Assembly (NCBI GenBank): GCA_964437595.1
Contig: CAYTHO010000020.1
Span: 1 to 64,000 of the forward strand
Origin: DSYU01 sp964437595
GTDB taxonomy: Bacteria > Chloroflexota > Anaerolineae > Anaerolineales > Anaerolineaceae
Length of the DNA stretch: 64,000 nt
Direction of reading: 5' to 3'
A model generated the notes under the pieces. It was not told the DNA's origin. It did not search any database and saw nothing but the letters and a program-made list of their open reading frames with translations. Every line of letters starts with the position of its first letter. Position 1 is the first letter of the stretch. This document shows positions 53,527 to 61,517 of the stretch, piece after piece. Made by a program: the position numbers and the translations under genes.

Positions 53527-55143
53527 TTAAATGGGCTCACGCCTGGCCCGGACATTGTCATCAACAGAATTAGGCGCTGCCGCCTCCGTCTCTGCCAGGT
53601 TTTCTAGACTGGATAAATGCTCCTGCTCTGTCTGTGGTTTGGCCTGAATAGATCCCACCGGGATAACCGGGGCCGTAAACGGAACCCACAGCGTGATCTC
53701 CGTACCTGGAAATCTGCTTAAACTGCTGGCGCTCTCAAGATCGGGCGCAAGCCCAATCTCTAACGTCCCACCGATTTCTCGGGCGCGCTGTTGCATGATC
53801 CACAGGCCATAATGCCCATCCGCTGCTGCTGTTTGCGGATCAAAACCTACGCCGTTATCGGTTATTTTGATGATCAGTTCACTATCAAGCCATAGGATTT
53901 GAAGGATAACCTGGCTTGCCTGGGCATGTTTTTCGATGTTGTGAAGAGCCTCGCGGACGATGTACAAAATGTGCTGGCGGGTAGCCGCGGGCAGGGCCTG
54001 AGGTTTGCCAGACCGGCTGGTGCGCAGACTGAACCCGGCCCGCTGGCTGATGGCACGCGCCTGTATAACGAGTGTCGAAACCAGGTTATCTGCTCCGGTC
54101 GGGTTCAACGCATCTAGTGTATTGCGCACCTGCTGGTAAGCTTCGTCTGCGGTGGCGCGCATTCGTTCCAGTTCTCGCAGCACAGCCTCAATTTCGCGTA
54201 TCGCATTTTCGCCGGTCAGTTGGTCGAGTTTTAGCCGCAGGTAGCCAATGTTCTGCGCCAGTGTGTCGTGCAGAGTCTGGGCAATTTCCTGGCGCTGTGT
54301 CTCGCTGGCAGCGGCCTGCTCAGCCGCCGCCTTTTGCAGCAGCCCGCTTTCCAGCGCCAAAGCGATTACTGGTAAGACCGTTTTCAAAAAATGTGCCGGA
54401 TCGTCGGCGATTGCCGGACCGGGCGAAAAACCCAGGCGGACCGCGCCGATGAGCGCGCCGTGATGGGTGATGGGCATCTCAAACTGATTATGCGGCATTC
54501 CTTCTGTTTGCAACGGACCTGCGCCGTTTTTCCAGAACGCAGCCGGCTCTGCCGCGGTAGGAACAGCGCCGCCGTTGGGTATGGAAAATAACAGTGGGCT
54601 GGAAGGTAACTCTGGTTTCATTTCCACCTTTCCATCCCGGCTGCAAGCGATTTCTGGCTGCAGGAGTTCTTCACCGGGGTAGCACACAAACAGCGTTACA
54701 TCTGCCTGCGGAGCAATGCGGTGTAGGTAGCTGACGATCTCACGCAATAGCTCTTGCCAGCCGCGCACCTCTCCCAATTTCTGGCTCAAATCGCTTTGTA
54801 ATTCACTGCTTACCTGCGCTTTTTCGCGTTCCTTGTCCAGTAGTCTGATCTGCCGGATCAGCAGCCATGTTCCAACCGGGAGAAGAACAAAGTAGATCAA
54901 ACCATCAAAGATCAGGTGGGCTGTTTGGCCCAGGCGGTTCGCCAGAATCAACCCGATTATTTGAATTAAAATCAGGAATGCGATCACCATGATCACCGCC
55001 CACCGCTTCTGGGTCAGGAACCCCAAAAACCCCGAGCGCTGCACCGTGCGGTTGTGCGGCTCGCGCGGTAGTTTGGTTTCTGGATCACTGCCAGTCCATG
55101 CGTTCTTCTCAGGCCCGCTTCCAGCTTGTATCAGTCCACCCAT
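53527..55143 (-). CDS. NarX-type sensor histidine kinase (HisKA_3) with GAF domain
   Basis: 538 residues. A cytosolic N-terminus precedes two helices (~49-69 and ~78-98). A coiled coil and a GAF-like domain follow (~130-255). The HisKA_3 H-box has the phosphorylated His292 (QTLHDTLAQ). The ATPase has an N-box (NIEKHAQAS) and a G-box (DNGVGFD, GHYGLWIMQQ). Helices are closely spaced with a minimal extracytoplasmic loop, so the signal is probably intramembrane or cytosolic. It is co-transcribed with the NarL-type regulator. The start is divergent from the solute-binding-protein gene. Confidence 0.93.
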   Translation of the reverse strand: MGGLIQAGSGPEKNAWTGSDPETKLPREPHNRTVQRSGFLGFLTQKRWAVIMVIAFLILIQIIGLILANRLGQTAHLIFDGLIYFVLLPVGTWLLIRQIRLLDKEREKAQVSSELQSDLSQKLGEVRGWQELLREIVSYLHRIAPQADVTLFVCYPGEELLQPEIACSRDGKVEMKPELPSSPLLFSIPNGGAVPTAAEPAAFWKNGAGPLQTEGMPHNQFEMPITHHGALIGAVRLGFSPGPAIADDPAHFLKTVLPVIALALESGLLQKAAAEQAAASETQRQEIAQTLHDTLAQNIGYLRLKLDQLTGENAIREIEAVLRELERMRATADEAYQQVRNTLDALNPTGADNLVSTLVIQARAISQRAGFSLRTSRSGKPQALPAATRQHILYIVREALHNIEKHAQASQVILQILWLDSELIIKITDNGVGFDPQTAAADGHYGLWIMQQRAREIGGTLEIGLAPDLESASSLSRFPGTEITLWVPFTAPVIPVGSIQAKPQTEQEHLSSLENLAETEAAAPNSVDDNVRARREPI

Positions 55144-55305
55144 GTTAAAATTTTACCTGATTTTCAATAAAAAACATACTACTGTACGAAACTGTAACGA
55201 TGAGGTGCTCATCAATTTAGCTCGGTCTGGCTTTCACAGCCCAATAAACCTTGTTTCTCTGCTCGCCAGTCGCAGGCGAATTCTATCCATTGGTATAATA
55301 ATTTT

Positions 55306-56544
55306 GTGTTTATCAGCGACCGGAAACTGCGTCTTGCTCCAACCTTCTGCTTGGCTTTACTGCTTCTCTCTGCCTGCGTTATTGCGCCTGCCCCTGCTGC
55401 TGCCCCAGCGGATCTTGTAATAGCCGTGCCTGCCGGCGCGCTTTCACTTGCGTTGGAATCTGTCGCGGAGGATTACGCTCAACAGACTGGGGGCAGGGTG
55501 CGCGTGGAGGCATTGAGCAGTAATGAATATTACCGCACGGTCAGCGCTGTTCTGTTGGCTGGTTTGGACACCTATGATGTGGTGTACGTTTCCGCGGAAG
55601 ACCTGGCTGCCTGGGCCGGTTACCACGCCATTCAGCCCTTTCCCGACGATCTGGACACAGCCCCCCTGGCGCCCTGGTTGCCCGTCGTAACAATATCAGG
55701 CAGGTTATACGGCATGCCAACTCAACCAGATCCTGTAGGGCTGTGGTACCGCGCCGATCTCATGGACAGCCTGGGGCTGTCTTTACCTTTCGATTGGGAG
55801 ATGATCCGGCGGGCCGCGCAGGCGCAATTGCCGCCGCCCATCCAGTATGGGATGATCACTGCTGGCAGTGATGCGGGGATTGATTTCATCGCGGTGCTGG
55901 CCAGTTACGGTGGTGCAGTGGTCAGCTCACAATACCAGGTAGAGATGGATAGCGCAGCAGCGCTCGAAGCGCTGCAAACTTACCAGGCGATATCGCCGAC
56001 CGGTGCAGAGGATTTTACGCGCGCCAACGTGCTGGATGCACTGGCGGAAGGGCACGCTGCCATGGGCATTGGGCCCTACTCGGCAGGTGCCCGCCTGCTG
56101 GATTGCGCCGCCAGCCCCAAGGTATGCAGTGCGGGCCAACCCCTGCTGGCCTGGGTCCGCCTTCCTGACATTCCAGAAGACCAGGCCGTTGGTAGCCTGG
56201 GTGCATGGGCTATTCCACAGAATGCGGCTCGTGCCGAACGGGCCCGGCGTTTTTTGGGGTGGCTGGGTGGGGAAGCTGGTGCACGTGCCTGGTCGAAGGT
56301 GGGCGGTGTCCCGGCGCATCGCGGCGTCCTTGCTGCTCTGAACGGGGAGCACCCATTGCGACAGGTGGCCGCTTACCGAACTGCTTTTCCACCGCTAGCC
56401 ACTGCTGATCTGTTGTGGAAGGCCAGTAATGGCGCTGTACAGGCCGCCGTTTCTACCGAGCGGTCTCCGCAAGAAGCTTTGGTAGCCGCAGCAGATAAGG
56501 TGCGCAGGGCGCTGCGTCAGGCGGAAATCGTACAGGAGGAATGA
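55306..56544 (+). CDS. Extracellular solute-binding lipoprotein (family 1 type)
   Basis: 412 residues from GTG 55306. The signal peptide ends in lipobox LLLLSAC (Cys24). The body follows the sugar-binding family 1 fold: DLVIAVPAGALSLALESVAE, PTQPDPVGLWYRADLMDSLG and GAWAIPQNAARAERARRFL. It would collect a sugar outside the cell for an ABC permease, but no permease lies nearby. The next gene starts inside its stop codon. The gap before it (55144-55305) must hold promoters for both this gene and the kinase gene, though I saw no strong consensus. Confidence 0.85.
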   Translation: MFISDRKLRLAPTFCLALLLLSACVIAPAPAAAPADLVIAVPAGALSLALESVAEDYAQQTGGRVRVEALSSNEYYRTVSAVLLAGLDTYDVVYVSAEDLAAWAGYHAIQPFPDDLDTAPLAPWLPVVTISGRLYGMPTQPDPVGLWYRADLMDSLGLSLPFDWEMIRRAAQAQLPPPIQYGMITAGSDAGIDFIAVLASYGGAVVSSQYQVEMDSAAALEALQTYQAISPTGAEDFTRANVLDALAEGHAAMGIGPYSAGARLLDCAASPKVCSAGQPLLAWVRLPDIPEDQAVGSLGAWAIPQNAARAERARRFLGWLGGEAGARAWSKVGGVPAHRGVLAALNGEHPLRQVAAYRTAFPPLATADLLWKASNGAVQAAVSTERSPQEALVAAADKVRRALRQAEIVQEE

Positions 56545-57944
56545 TGGCAGAAAAACCACGGGTAGGATTAATTCTAATGCGCCTGGGTCAGGTGTGTTGT
56601 GACCAACCGGGTGAATTCATTGGTGGCGTCCGTGTGGATGAGGATGCCATCCTGTCTAGCCTGACACATCACTTCGATCTCGCTGGTCCGTGGGTGATCG
56701 ATTCGGCGGAAGCCCTACAGCACTGCCAGGCTGCCCTGCGCAGTACAGAGCTAGATATGATCTTGTTGGCCTACCAGACTCGCGCCGAAGATGGCGCGCT
56801 GGATGCCATTCTTGCCGCCAGGGGCGGTCTACCCCTGGTACTGTGGTGTTACCTGCCCTGGCGGCGCCTGCCGCGGCCCACTTCATACAGCGAGCTGCAG
56901 CGGACATCCGGGCTTGTGGGCACCTTTGCCGCACTGGGTACACTGCGTAATCAGGACAGCGGTTTCTTGTTCACCTTTGGCGCGCCGGATGATCCGCGCC
57001 TGGTCAGCGACCTGGTGGTAGCAGGGAGGGCGGCGCGTTTACGCCGCCGGCTTCGCCAGATTCGCATCGGCTTGCTCCCATCCACTGCCGGGCAGGCCCC
57101 CAGCGCCTTCGTAGATGAGCAGCGATTGATGGCCGAACTGGGGCCGGTGGTCAAGCACATCCCGGTGGATCGCTACCGGCAGGCCGCCGAAGCGGTGTCG
57201 TCGGATCAGGTGAGTGACTACCTGCGGCAGCTTCGGGAGCGTTTTCCGGTAGAGGGCGTAGCCGAGGATGTATTATCCAGCGCGGCGCGCGCGGCGTTGG
57301 GATTGGCCGGGCTGGCCGAGCGCGAGCGCCTGGATGTGCTAGCCCTCAACGACACCGCCGAAGACTTGCTGCGCGTCTTCAACATGCGCCCGGCGCTGTA
57401 TCCCGACTTGCAGGGCAGCGGCTCGGTGCTGTATCAGCCAGAAAGCGACTTGGGCGCTGCGGCAGCTAACTACATCCTGAGCCACCTCACCGGCTCGCCG
57501 ACGATGTTCCTGGAGTTTTATTTTTGGGATGAAGCCCTGAACCAGTTAGTCGGCGGTCACGGCGGATTGCAGAACCCCGCCAACGCTGACCCGCACGAAT
57601 CTATGATTGGCCGCGATTATGATTGCTGTGTGGTAGAAGGCAGCCAGGGCGCCCAGCTTGAGTTCCTGGCCCGTGCTGGTCGGGTGACGCTTCTTCAACT
57701 GCGCAGCACCCCCGTCGGGTGGCAGGCCGTAGCCCTGTCCGGCGTTTGCCTGGAAGGCCAGCCCTGGCTTGAAGGCCTGCCCCATGCCGTAGTGCGCCTG
57801 GATGCCACAGTCGAGCGGTTTCTCAACCGGGCTGCCGAGGTGGGCGTCACCCAGCACTGGATCATGGCCTACGGCAGCGTGCTGCATGAGATCGAAGCTT
57901 TCTGCCGCATGGAGAATATCCCCGTCGAGATATTGTCGTATTAA
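56544..57944 (+). CDS. L-fucose/L-arabinose isomerase-like protein
   Basis: About 466 residues. The first half is a Rossmann-like isomerase N-terminal fold (HFDLAGPWVIDSAEALQHCQ, LDMILLAYQTRAEDGALDAI). The C-terminal half resembles the FucI C-terminal domain, including HWIMAYGSVLHEIEAFCRM, where the His is at the position of a FucI metal ligand. The natural substrate is unknown, and two of the three metal-ligand positions could not be confirmed by eye. AGGAGG precedes ATG 56541 (too close) and ATG 56544 (good distance), so I use the latter. It overlaps the binding-protein stop. Confidence 0.75.
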   Translation: MAEKPRVGLILMRLGQVCCDQPGEFIGGVRVDEDAILSSLTHHFDLAGPWVIDSAEALQHCQAALRSTELDMILLAYQTRAEDGALDAILAARGGLPLVLWCYLPWRRLPRPTSYSELQRTSGLVGTFAALGTLRNQDSGFLFTFGAPDDPRLVSDLVVAGRAARLRRRLRQIRIGLLPSTAGQAPSAFVDEQRLMAELGPVVKHIPVDRYRQAAEAVSSDQVSDYLRQLRERFPVEGVAEDVLSSAARAALGLAGLAERERLDVLALNDTAEDLLRVFNMRPALYPDLQGSGSVLYQPESDLGAAAANYILSHLTGSPTMFLEFYFWDEALNQLVGGHGGLQNPANADPHESMIGRDYDCCVVEGSQGAQLEFLARAGRVTLLQLRSTPVGWQAVALSGVCLEGQPWLEGLPHAVVRLDATVERFLNRAAEVGVTQHWIMAYGSVLHEIEAFCRMENIPVEILSY

Positions 57945-57974
57945 CCCGCAGCCTGGTCGATTATCCGGGTAGCC

Positions 57975-57990
57975 CCCCCTCGAACGGGGG
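57975..57990. terminator. Short GC hairpin after the isomerase-like gene
   Basis: CCCCC and GGGGG flank a 6-nt loop in the 197-bp gap before the protease gene. A possible terminator; no U-tract follows. The remainder of the gap shows no recognisable promoter. Confidence 0.35.
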
Positions 57991-58141
57991 ATGCAGGCGC
58001 GCTGGTCGGTGGATATACTGAAAATAGATCTTTATCGACGGATATAGACTTTTCACAACTTCCAAACCGGTCGCCAGCACCAAATCAAACTCCGTTGATG
58101 AGGCGCCGGTTACGGATAGAGCAGATTCAGGAGACCAGTTC

Positions 58142-59056
58142 ATGACAGAAAGATTAGATAACCAACCAGGATTGATCCTATCCAACGCCATTGCAGATGC
58201 TGTTGAGCGCGGCGGTTCGGTGACCGTTCTGGTAAACGCGCGCCGCCGCATGCCCCTTTCCGGCGTTCTCTTTGCTTCCGATCTGGTGCTTACCGCCAGT
58301 CACGGCGTGGAGCGCGAGGAAGATATTCAACTTATCCTGCCCGACGGCAGCCAGGCAGCCGCTCGCTTGGCCGGTCGCGACCGCGGCTCCGACTTGGCTG
58401 TGTTGCGCCTGAGCGCGCCGGTGGTTTTCCCCTTTGCGCAGGCAGCGCAAGAGCCTGCCCGGGTTGGGAATCTGGTGGTTGCCATCGGGCGGCCCTCAGT
58501 AGACGGCATCCAGGCCAGCCTGGGGTTGGTGAATGCCGTAGGCAGTGGTCTTCGCACCATGGGCGGCGGTATCCTACAGCGCTATCTGGTCACCGACGCG
58601 GTACCGTACCCCGGCTTCTCCGGCGGGCCGCTGGTCGACCTGGCTGGGCGCATCCTGGGTATCAATACATCTGGCCTGGTGCGCGGCACATCGCTGGCGA
58701 TACCTGCCACGACTGCCTGGGAAACAGCCAGGGCGTTGGCGGAGAACGGGCATGTGCGGCGCGGCTTCCTTGGCATCCGCAGCCAGGAAGTGGAACTGCC
58801 CCAACAGGCGCAGGAGAGCTTGCAGCAGCGCACCGGCCTGCTGGTGGTTGGCATCGAGCCCGGCGGCCCCGCGGCTGCCGGAGGGCTGATGGTGGGTGAT
58901 ATCCTGGTCAGTGTTGAAGGCCAACCCGTTACCAATCACGATGATCTGGTCGCTCGCCTCTCGGGTAGCCTGGTAGATCGTGCGGTGGATATTGGCGCGC
59001 TGCGCGGTGGGCAGCCGCACACCCTGAAGGTGAACGTGGCCGAGCGCCAGGAGTAA
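58142..59056 (+). CDS. Cytosolic S1C serine protease with PDZ domain (HtrA-like)
   Basis: 304 residues. The trypsin-like domain has the full triad: His54 (TASHGVE), Asp84 (GSDLAVLRL) and Ser160 (GFSGGPLVD). A PDZ domain follows (~205-300: GFLGIRSQEVELP, LVVGIEPGGPAAAGGLMVGD). There is no signal peptide or membrane helix, unlike most HtrA/Deg proteases, so it acts in the cytosol or at the inner face of the membrane. The LuxR gene starts 6 nt after its stop. It may regulate that protein or degrade misfolded proteins. Confidence 0.9.
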   Translation: MTERLDNQPGLILSNAIADAVERGGSVTVLVNARRRMPLSGVLFASDLVLTASHGVEREEDIQLILPDGSQAAARLAGRDRGSDLAVLRLSAPVVFPFAQAAQEPARVGNLVVAIGRPSVDGIQASLGLVNAVGSGLRTMGGGILQRYLVTDAVPYPGFSGGPLVDLAGRILGINTSGLVRGTSLAIPATTAWETARALAENGHVRRGFLGIRSQEVELPQQAQESLQQRTGLLVVGIEPGGPAAAGGLMVGDILVSVEGQPVTNHDDLVARLSGSLVDRAVDIGALRGGQPHTLKVNVAERQE

Positions 59057-59062
59057 ACGCGT

Positions 59063-59794
59063 GTGATCCACGTACTCGTCGTTTCCCCCATTCCCGCCAT
59101 GCGCGCTGGCCTGCGCGCCCTACTTTCCGCCGACCCCGATCTGGTGGTTGCCGCGGCAGGTGACCTGGGGGAAACTGCCCTAATTCTGGGGCAGTCATTG
59201 CCAGAAAACACTATCCCCGCCCCAGGTACGCTTGAGGCGGGGATGAGCGCTTCAAGCGCCTTAAGTGAAGAAGCACCGGGAGGCCCTGCTCCTCTGTGGA
59301 ACGTTTTGGTAGTGACTCAGGGCAGCCTTGATCTTAACGGGGTGGCTCTGCCCCCAGAGCAGGCCTTGCTGCTGGTTACAGAAGACATCCAGGAAGCCCA
59401 CGCCCTGGCAGGGTTAGGACTGCGCGCCTGGGGCGTGATCGCGCCCGATGCCACTGCCCAGGCATTGCAGACGGCGGTGCGCGCCCTGTCCGAGGGACTG
59501 GTGGCGGCCTCGCCCGCGCTGATCCGTGAGGTCATGGCTGGCATGGGGAGCGCGATTCTCACTGCCGCAGCGGGCGAAACGCAGGACAGCCCCATCGACC
59601 CGCTGACCGGGCGTGAAAACGATGTGCTCTTGCGCCTGGCCCAGGGGTTGACCAACAAGCAAATCGCGTTGGCGCTGGGCATCAGCGAGCACACCGTTAA
59701 ATTTCACGTGTCTTCAATTTATTCGAAACTTGGCGTTTCCAGTCGCACTGAGGCAGTGCGAAAGGGCGCCAGGTGGGGATGGGTTCCGCTTTAA
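59063..59794 (+). CDS. LuxR-family regulator with dead receiver domain
   Basis: 243 residues. The N-terminal 150 residues keep the receiver fold pattern (MIHVLVVSPIPAMRAGLRAL), but the acidic pair is Ser-Pro and the phosphoacceptor position is Val/Thr (WNVLVVTQG), so it cannot be phosphorylated. A Pro/Ala-rich insertion (~55-78) interrupts the domain. The C-terminal LuxR helix-turn-helix is LTGRENDVLLRLAQGLTNKQ to ISEHTVKFHVSSIYSKLGV. GTG start 59063 has AGGAG 8 nt upstream. It is coupled to the S1C protease. It shares its stop-codon bases with the convergent XRE gene. Confidence 0.88.
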   Translation: MIHVLVVSPIPAMRAGLRALLSADPDLVVAAAGDLGETALILGQSLPENTIPAPGTLEAGMSASSALSEEAPGGPAPLWNVLVVTQGSLDLNGVALPPEQALLLVTEDIQEAHALAGLGLRAWGVIAPDATAQALQTAVRALSEGLVAASPALIREVMAGMGSAILTAAAGETQDSPIDPLTGRENDVLLRLAQGLTNKQIALALGISEHTVKFHVSSIYSKLGVSSRTEAVRKGARWGWVPL

Positions 59795-60450
59795 ACCGGG
59801 TACTGGACGGGCACAGGCCGGCGCGGTTCATCGGCGGTAGCCAGAACGATGATCAACTTGCTGACCTCTTCCAGCGGGTTGTACCAGGTGTGCGGCATTT
59901 TCGAGGCGAACAACAGGGTATCGCCCGGCTCCAATGTATACTCCTGGCCGATCACGTTGTAGATGACCTTGCCGCTGATGCAGTAAATGAACTCGCTGCC
60001 TTCATGGCTGAGGGGCTGTGAGCCGCTGTCACTGCGGGGTTCAAAGCTGACGATGAATGGCTGAAGCCCTTCATTACCAATTCCTGTGCCTAATTCTTCC
60101 AGGCGCCCGTGCAAAAAGGGCACGCTGCCGCGCTGGTCGTTTTTGGTATAAATGACCGGCTCGCGGGTTACCTTGACCTCGAAAAAGGCCGTAATGGGTA
60201 TGCTCAACGCTATGGCGATTTGCTGCAGCGTTGCCACACTGGGCGATGTTTTTCCATTCTCGATCAAGCTCAAGGTATTGGCCGATAATCCACTCTTTTC
60301 TGCCAGCGCGCGCAGCGAAAGGCCTTGCTGCCGCCGCAGTTCCCGCAGGCGGTTGCCAAGCGTTTCCTCAAGCTTCTCTTCGTACGCCGGCATCAACATA
60401 AGTGAAAAAGATTCTTGGTTTTGACGCTTCTCGCGTTGTCTTTTTGCCAT
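59791..60450 (-). CDS. XRE-family regulator with cupin sensor domain
   Basis: 219 residues from ATG 60450, preceded by GGAAGGAATC. The HTH_3 domain occupies ~25-85 (LGNRLRELRRQQGLSLRALA). The cupin domain occupies ~120-205 (EFIYCISGKVIYNVIGQEYT, LEPGDTLLFASKMPHTW, whose PHTW ends the second cupin motif). XRE-cupin proteins bind a small ligand and regulate catabolic or transport genes. It is divergent from the unknown gene and MFS transporter, the likely targets. Confidence 0.92.
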   Translation of the reverse strand: MAKRQREKRQNQESFSLMLMPAYEEKLEETLGNRLRELRRQQGLSLRALAEKSGLSANTLSLIENGKTSPSVATLQQIAIALSIPITAFFEVKVTREPVIYTKNDQRGSVPFLHGRLEELGTGIGNEGLQPFIVSFEPRSDSGSQPLSHEGSEFIYCISGKVIYNVIGQEYTLEPGDTLLFASKMPHTWYNPLEEVSKLIIVLATADEPRRPVPVQYPV

Positions 60451-60775
60451 GATTCCTTCCAAATTTCTAATCTCTAACCAGGATAAAACTAAAATCTAAT
60501 CCAGGAACCTGATTTTATTATTTTACAACATAATAATAGGTTGTGAAGGGCAAAATGCCGAAAATTGGATAAAAACTTCCGAATTGCCGTTACAATTACG
60601 TTACAAATAACAATTCGTTTTCGTATCTTTGCATTTCGCCCGTCCAAAATCCTGTATTATTATGTCTCATTATAATGCACAATTGAGAGAAAACCAATAA
60701 CGGTTTCTAATTGAGTCCGTTGACGTCCTCCTGTATATCATTTATACTCTCACCCAAAAGGATGGGACAGACTCA
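60451..60775. promoter_or_regulatory. Divergent control region with repeated CGTTACAA motifs
   Basis: 325 bp between the XRE-cupin gene and the unknown gene. CGTTACAA occurs at 60588 and 60599, 11 bp apart. A hairpin-like GAAAACC/GGTTTC pair is flanked by AATTGAG on both sides (60682-60715), and an ACAAC/GTTGT pair lies near 60524. These are candidate XRE sites. No gene is seen. Confidence 0.5.
60720..60748 (+). promoter_or_regulatory. Strong promoter of the unknown gene and MFS transporter
   Basis: TTGACG (60720-60725) and TATACT (60743-60748) are 17 bp apart. The transcript start would be about 20 bp before the ribosome-binding site AAAGGATGGG. The two genes downstream (60776 and 61518) form one transcription unit. 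Confidence 0.75.
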
Positions 60776-61498
60776 ATGAACCAACTGCGCGCGCTGCTTT
60801 TTCCAGACTGGAACCTGGAAGAGCTCCTTCTCAATATCGACCCTACCCGTGAGGATGATTTCTCCTTCGTGGTCGCATCGATCCAAGCCGGGCAATTGGT
60901 AGAGGCCGAAGAATGGCTGGCGAACGAGATTAACCATTACCCCTGGGTGCTGATGGCTGCCGCGCATGTCAAGCTCAAAATGGAAGAAGCAGCTGAAGCT
61001 GGGCGTTTGCTGCGCGCGGTGACTCTGATTAGCAACGAGGCGCGCCTGCGTCTGTGGGCCTGGCACAACCTGCGCCAGTTGGGAAAATATCCTTCACCAG
61101 ACCTGGCCCGCCAGGTGCTGGGCGTTATCATCGAGGTGCCTTTCGAAGAGCGCCTGGACGTGCTGGCCGCCTACGCCGACGGCACCGCCCGCTACATCAA
61201 TCATCAGGGTGGCATGATCGTCTGGGACCGGGTGGATGAAACGATCACTCCGCTGGTGATGAGCGTAGTCCGCGAGGCGCAGCCAATTGGCCTCGCCATG
61301 GAAGATCGCATTGATGATAATATTCCCACCGACCAGGTCCGCCTGAGCGTGCTGACTCCTGGGGGCATACACATGTGGCAGGGTGTAGCTTCTGAAAATG
61401 AGACGTTCACGAAAGTGTTCGCCAACATGGCCGACCTGCTGCGTGCGCTGGTCCAGATTACGATCGAAGAACGCAAAGAAGAAGACAGCGAAGAGTAG
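60776..61498 (+). CDS. Hypothetical cytosolic protein, first gene of an MFS operon
   Basis: 240 residues with no signal peptide or helix. The N-terminal ~100 residues are helical and TPR-like (LVEAEEWLANEINHYPWVLM, LKMEEAAEAGRLLRAVTLIS). The rest is beta-rich (MIVWDRVDETITPLVMSVVR). The C-terminal ~50 residues contain VRLSVLTPGGIHMWQGVA. I do not recognise a family. It is 19 bp upstream of the MFS gene and shares its strong promoter. XRE-cupin control is inferred from divergence. Confidence 0.7.
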   Translation: MNQLRALLFPDWNLEELLLNIDPTREDDFSFVVASIQAGQLVEAEEWLANEINHYPWVLMAAAHVKLKMEEAAEAGRLLRAVTLISNEARLRLWAWHNLRQLGKYPSPDLARQVLGVIIEVPFEERLDVLAAYADGTARYINHQGGMIVWDRVDETITPLVMSVVREAQPIGLAMEDRIDDNIPTDQVRLSVLTPGGIHMWQGVASENETFTKVFANMADLLRALVQITIEERKEEDSEE

Positions 61499-61517
61499 CG
61501 GGTAGGAAGGTTTATCG

